Assembly (NCBI RefSeq): GCF_900094625.1
Contig: NZ_FMAJ01000002.1
Location: 434,001 to 498,000 of the forward strand
DNA: 64,000 nucleotides
Reading direction: 5' to 3'
Source: Rhizobium aethiopicum
Lineage (GTDB): Bacteria; Pseudomonadota; Alphaproteobacteria; Rhizobiales; Rhizobiaceae
The notes under the pieces are model-generated. The model was not told the DNA's origin. It ran no database searches and saw only the letters and a program-made list of their open reading frames with translations. The position numbers and the translations under genes are program-made. Positions 62,194-64,000 of this stretch are shown piece by piece (positions within the stretch are counted from its first letter, which is position 1; the number at the start of each line of letters is the position of its first letter).

Positions 62194-62290
62194 GGAGAGC
62201 CTCGCGGGAGTGGCGGGCCCGCAGACTAACACGGTGAAAGCGCATCTTTTGTGACGCTGTCTTTCACCGCGTCGTGCTTGATCTTCTATC

Positions 62291-63349
62291 CTATTGCTGG
62301 AGATGCGGGCCGAAAAGCTCGAGGTCGGCTTCGCCGAGCCTGTCGCTCGCCGTGTTCAACTGGTGCCAGTAGGGATAGATTACCGGCGGCAGGCTGACGG
62401 CGTCGAGGCGTTTGCGCTCTTCATCGGTGAGCTTCAGTTCGGCGGCGGCGATGTTGTCGCGGAACTGGGCTTCGGTGCGCCCGCCGATGATGACCGAGGT
62501 GACCGCCTTGCGGCCGATCAGCCAGGCAAGCGCCACTTGAGCGGCGGAAACGCCGCGCTCCTCGCCGATCGCCACCAGCGTCTCGACGATGTTCCAGAGG
62601 CGGTTCTCGTCGCGGATCGGAGGCTCGGTCCAGCCGGCGAACTGGCGCGTACCTTCGGGCGCGGCCTGGTTGCGGCGGTGTTTGCCGGAAAGCAGGCCGC
62701 CGGCGAGCGGGCTCCAGACCAGCACGCCGAGGCCCTGGTCGATCGAGATCGGCAGCAGCTCGTATTCGGCGTCGCGGGCTTCCAGCGTGTAATGGATCTG
62801 CTGGCTGACGAAGCGCTGGTAGCGGTGCTCGTTGGCAATGCCGAGCGCCTTCATGATGTGCCAGCCGGAATAGTTCGAGCAGCCGACATAACGCACCTTG
62901 CCCTGGCGGATCAGGGTATCAAGCGCCTCCATCGTCTCTTCGAGAGGCGTCTGGCCGTCCCATTCATGCACCTGGTAGAGGTCGATGACATCGGTCTTCA
63001 GGCGCTCCAGGCTCGCCTCGCATTCGCGGATCAGGTGGTAGCGCGACAGGCCGCGGTCGTTCGGGCCGTCGCCCATGCCGAAGCGGGCCTTGGTGGCGAG
63101 CAGCACGCCCTGCGGCCGCTTTCCCGCGAGCGCCTCGCCGATGATTTTTTCGCATTCGCCTGAGGAATAGACGTTGGCGGTGTCGATCAGGTTGACGCCG
63201 GCATCAATGCAGATGTCGATCATCTTCTTCGCCTCGCCGACGCCGAGATCGCCGACCATCTTCGCCCAGCCGACGCCGCCGAAAGTCATCGTGCCCATGG
63301 TCACAGTCGAAATCTTCAGGCCGGAACGGCCGAGCAGACGATATTCCAT
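62291..63349 (-). CDS. Aldo/keto reductase
   Basis: A 352-residue reductase of the long AKR type. The catalytic tetrad is DTANVYSSG (Asp and Tyr), LLATKARFG (Lys) and LYQVHEWDG (His). The C-terminal VIIGGRTEAQF motif binds the NADP phosphate. AAGGAGGAG precedes the ATG, and a 24-residue longer frame was rejected. It is unrelated to the first AKR in detail and may reduce sugar aldehydes. Confidence 0.9.
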   Translation of the reverse strand: MEYRLLGRSGLKISTVTMGTMTFGGVGWAKMVGDLGVGEAKKMIDICIDAGVNLIDTANVYSSGECEKIIGEALAGKRPQGVLLATKARFGMGDGPNDRGLSRYHLIRECEASLERLKTDVIDLYQVHEWDGQTPLEETMEALDTLIRQGKVRYVGCSNYSGWHIMKALGIANEHRYQRFVSQQIHYTLEARDAEYELLPISIDQGLGVLVWSPLAGGLLSGKHRRNQAAPEGTRQFAGWTEPPIRDENRLWNIVETLVAIGEERGVSAAQVALAWLIGRKAVTSVIIGGRTEAQFRDNIAAAELKLTDEERKRLDAVSLPPVIYPYWHQLNTASDRLGEADLELFGPHLQQ

Positions 63350-63563
63350 TGAAACTCCTCCTTCATCGAAACCGGATCGACGTACCTCAACGCGGTAGAA
63401 TGACAATGGCGGCGTGTTCACGCCCGCGTGAGGGGTCGGCGAGATTGCGAGCGCCCTAGGCTAAATTCAATTTCGCGGGGCTGGGGCGCAGCAGATCGTA
63501 CAATATGTGATCGGCTTGTCGACGGAAATCGTTCCGGCGTGGCGCGGCGGGTGGAGCCTCGCG

Positions 63564-64000
63564 TCAGCTCTCGTCCTTGTTCTTCTTGTGAATGTTGTCG
63601 CGGAGCGACGCTATCGTATCGCGGATCTTGCTCACGGTCTCGGCGTCGAGTCCGACGGCCTTGCCGATGCAGTCGAACACATGGCCGGCACGGCTCTTGA
63701 GCGCCTGTCCCTTCTTCGTCAGGCGCAGAAGCACCTGGCGCTCATCGGCAGGGTTTCGGTTGCGGGTGACGAGGCCGACATTTTCCAGCCGCTTCAAGAG
63801 CGGGGTGAGGGTACTGGAATCGAGGAAAAGCGTCTCGCCGAGATCCTTCACCGTGCGATCGTCACGCGCCCACAGAGCTGTCATGACGAGGAATTGCGGA
63901 TAGGTGAGATCCAATTCGTCGAGCAGGGGACGGTAAAGCTGGTTGAAGGCGTGGCCGGCCGAATAGATTGAAAAGCAAAGCATTTCATCGATCTGTGGCA
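63564..64000 (-). CDS. OhrR-like MarR regulator, 5' end beyond the window
   Basis: At least 139 residues of a MarR-family protein with LLDELDLTYPQFLVMTALWA, TVKDLGETLFLDSSTLTPLL and RNPADERQVLLRLT. The motif MLCFSIYSA near the start matches the redox-sensing Cys region of OhrR, which senses organic peroxides. The frame stays open through the edge (reading PQIDE before MLCF), so the true start lies outside. It is 215 bp upstream of the AKR gene on the same strand. No ohr gene is visible here. Confidence 0.85.
   Translation of the reverse strand, partial: PQIDEMLCFSIYSAGHAFNQLYRPLLDELDLTYPQFLVMTALWARDDRTVKDLGETLFLDSSTLTPLLKRLENVGLVTRNRNPADERQVLLRLTKKGQALKSRAGHVFDCIGKAVGLDAETVSKIRDTIASLRDNIHKKNKDES

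Overview
The window is a GC-rich, gene-dense alphaproteobacterial chromosome segment. Gene content (ilvIH, ilvC, pdxJ, a divided ugp locus, a BA14K-type secreted protein, two aldo/keto reductases, many LysR/MarR/TetR/AraC/MerR regulators) and RIME-like intergenic mosaic elements point to a Rhizobium of the etli/leguminosarum type. This assignment is recognition from protein character and repeats, not from a search. No rRNA, tRNA, CRISPR array, intact insertion sequence or prophage was seen.

Layout. 0-1.3 kb: 3' end of ilvI, then ilvH. 1.4-4.8 kb: aldo/keto reductase, LysE exporter, a frameshifted DUF2269 gene and an epimerase/DoxX-like fusion. 5.1-6.7 kb: a cobalt-type nitrile hydratase operon (alpha, beta, accessory). 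6.7-8.5 kb: an ECF sigma/anti-sigma/secreted-protein operon. 8.7-14.8 kb: Rrf2 regulator, MscS channel with a cyclic-nucleotide-binding-like domain, a cupin/NmrA/AhpD-like operon facing a LysR regulator, and a Dda-like helicase. 14.9-23 kb: MerR-LuxR-type fusion regulator, pdxJ, HxlR/NmrA pair, MFS transporter, TetR, MarR-GNAT fusion, Asp/Glu racemase facing an Lrp regulator. 23-33.4 kb: a repeat-bearing BA14K protein, NDH-2, a TetM-like GTPase, LysE exporter, zinc alcohol dehydrogenase facing an AraC regulator, and a glycosyltransferase with a polytopic membrane protein.

33.4-42.2 kb is a coherent uptake and catabolism locus. A SorC-type regulator and a UgpC-like ATPase are divergent from ugpB-ugpA-ugpE-phosphodiesterase-HAD phosphatase-FGGY kinase. 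The set suggests import of a phosphodiester, its hydrolysis, dephosphorylation and rephosphorylation of the released polyol or sugar. 42-48.2 kb holds a periplasmic protein, a TetR gene with a perfect palindromic operator candidate, ilvC, a family 25 glycosyltransferase, a two-component pair and a cupin gene with a probable frameshift.

48.4-56.6 kb is the least ordinary part. It has a polysaccharide pyruvyl transferase and an FrhB-like iron-sulfur protein, followed by a group built around inositol-3-phosphate synthase: a glycosidase-like protein whose TIM barrel looks circularly permuted, a histidine phosphatase, a large protein that looks like a phosphoribosyltransferase fused to a kinase-like domain, a methyltransferase, and a small RpoA-CTD/helix-hairpin-helix protein. 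It could make an inositol-derived metabolite or surface decoration and is the best candidate for an undescribed system.

56.7-64 kb: a second methyltransferase, a ParDE toxin-antitoxin pair next to a PIN-domain remnant, ilvE divergent from a class I/II aminotransferase, RIME and palindromic repeats, a DUF2278-lamin tail protein, a second aldo/keto reductase and the start-truncated gene of an OhrR-like MarR regulator. The four ilv genes in one window (I, H, C, E) are dispersed rather than in one operon.
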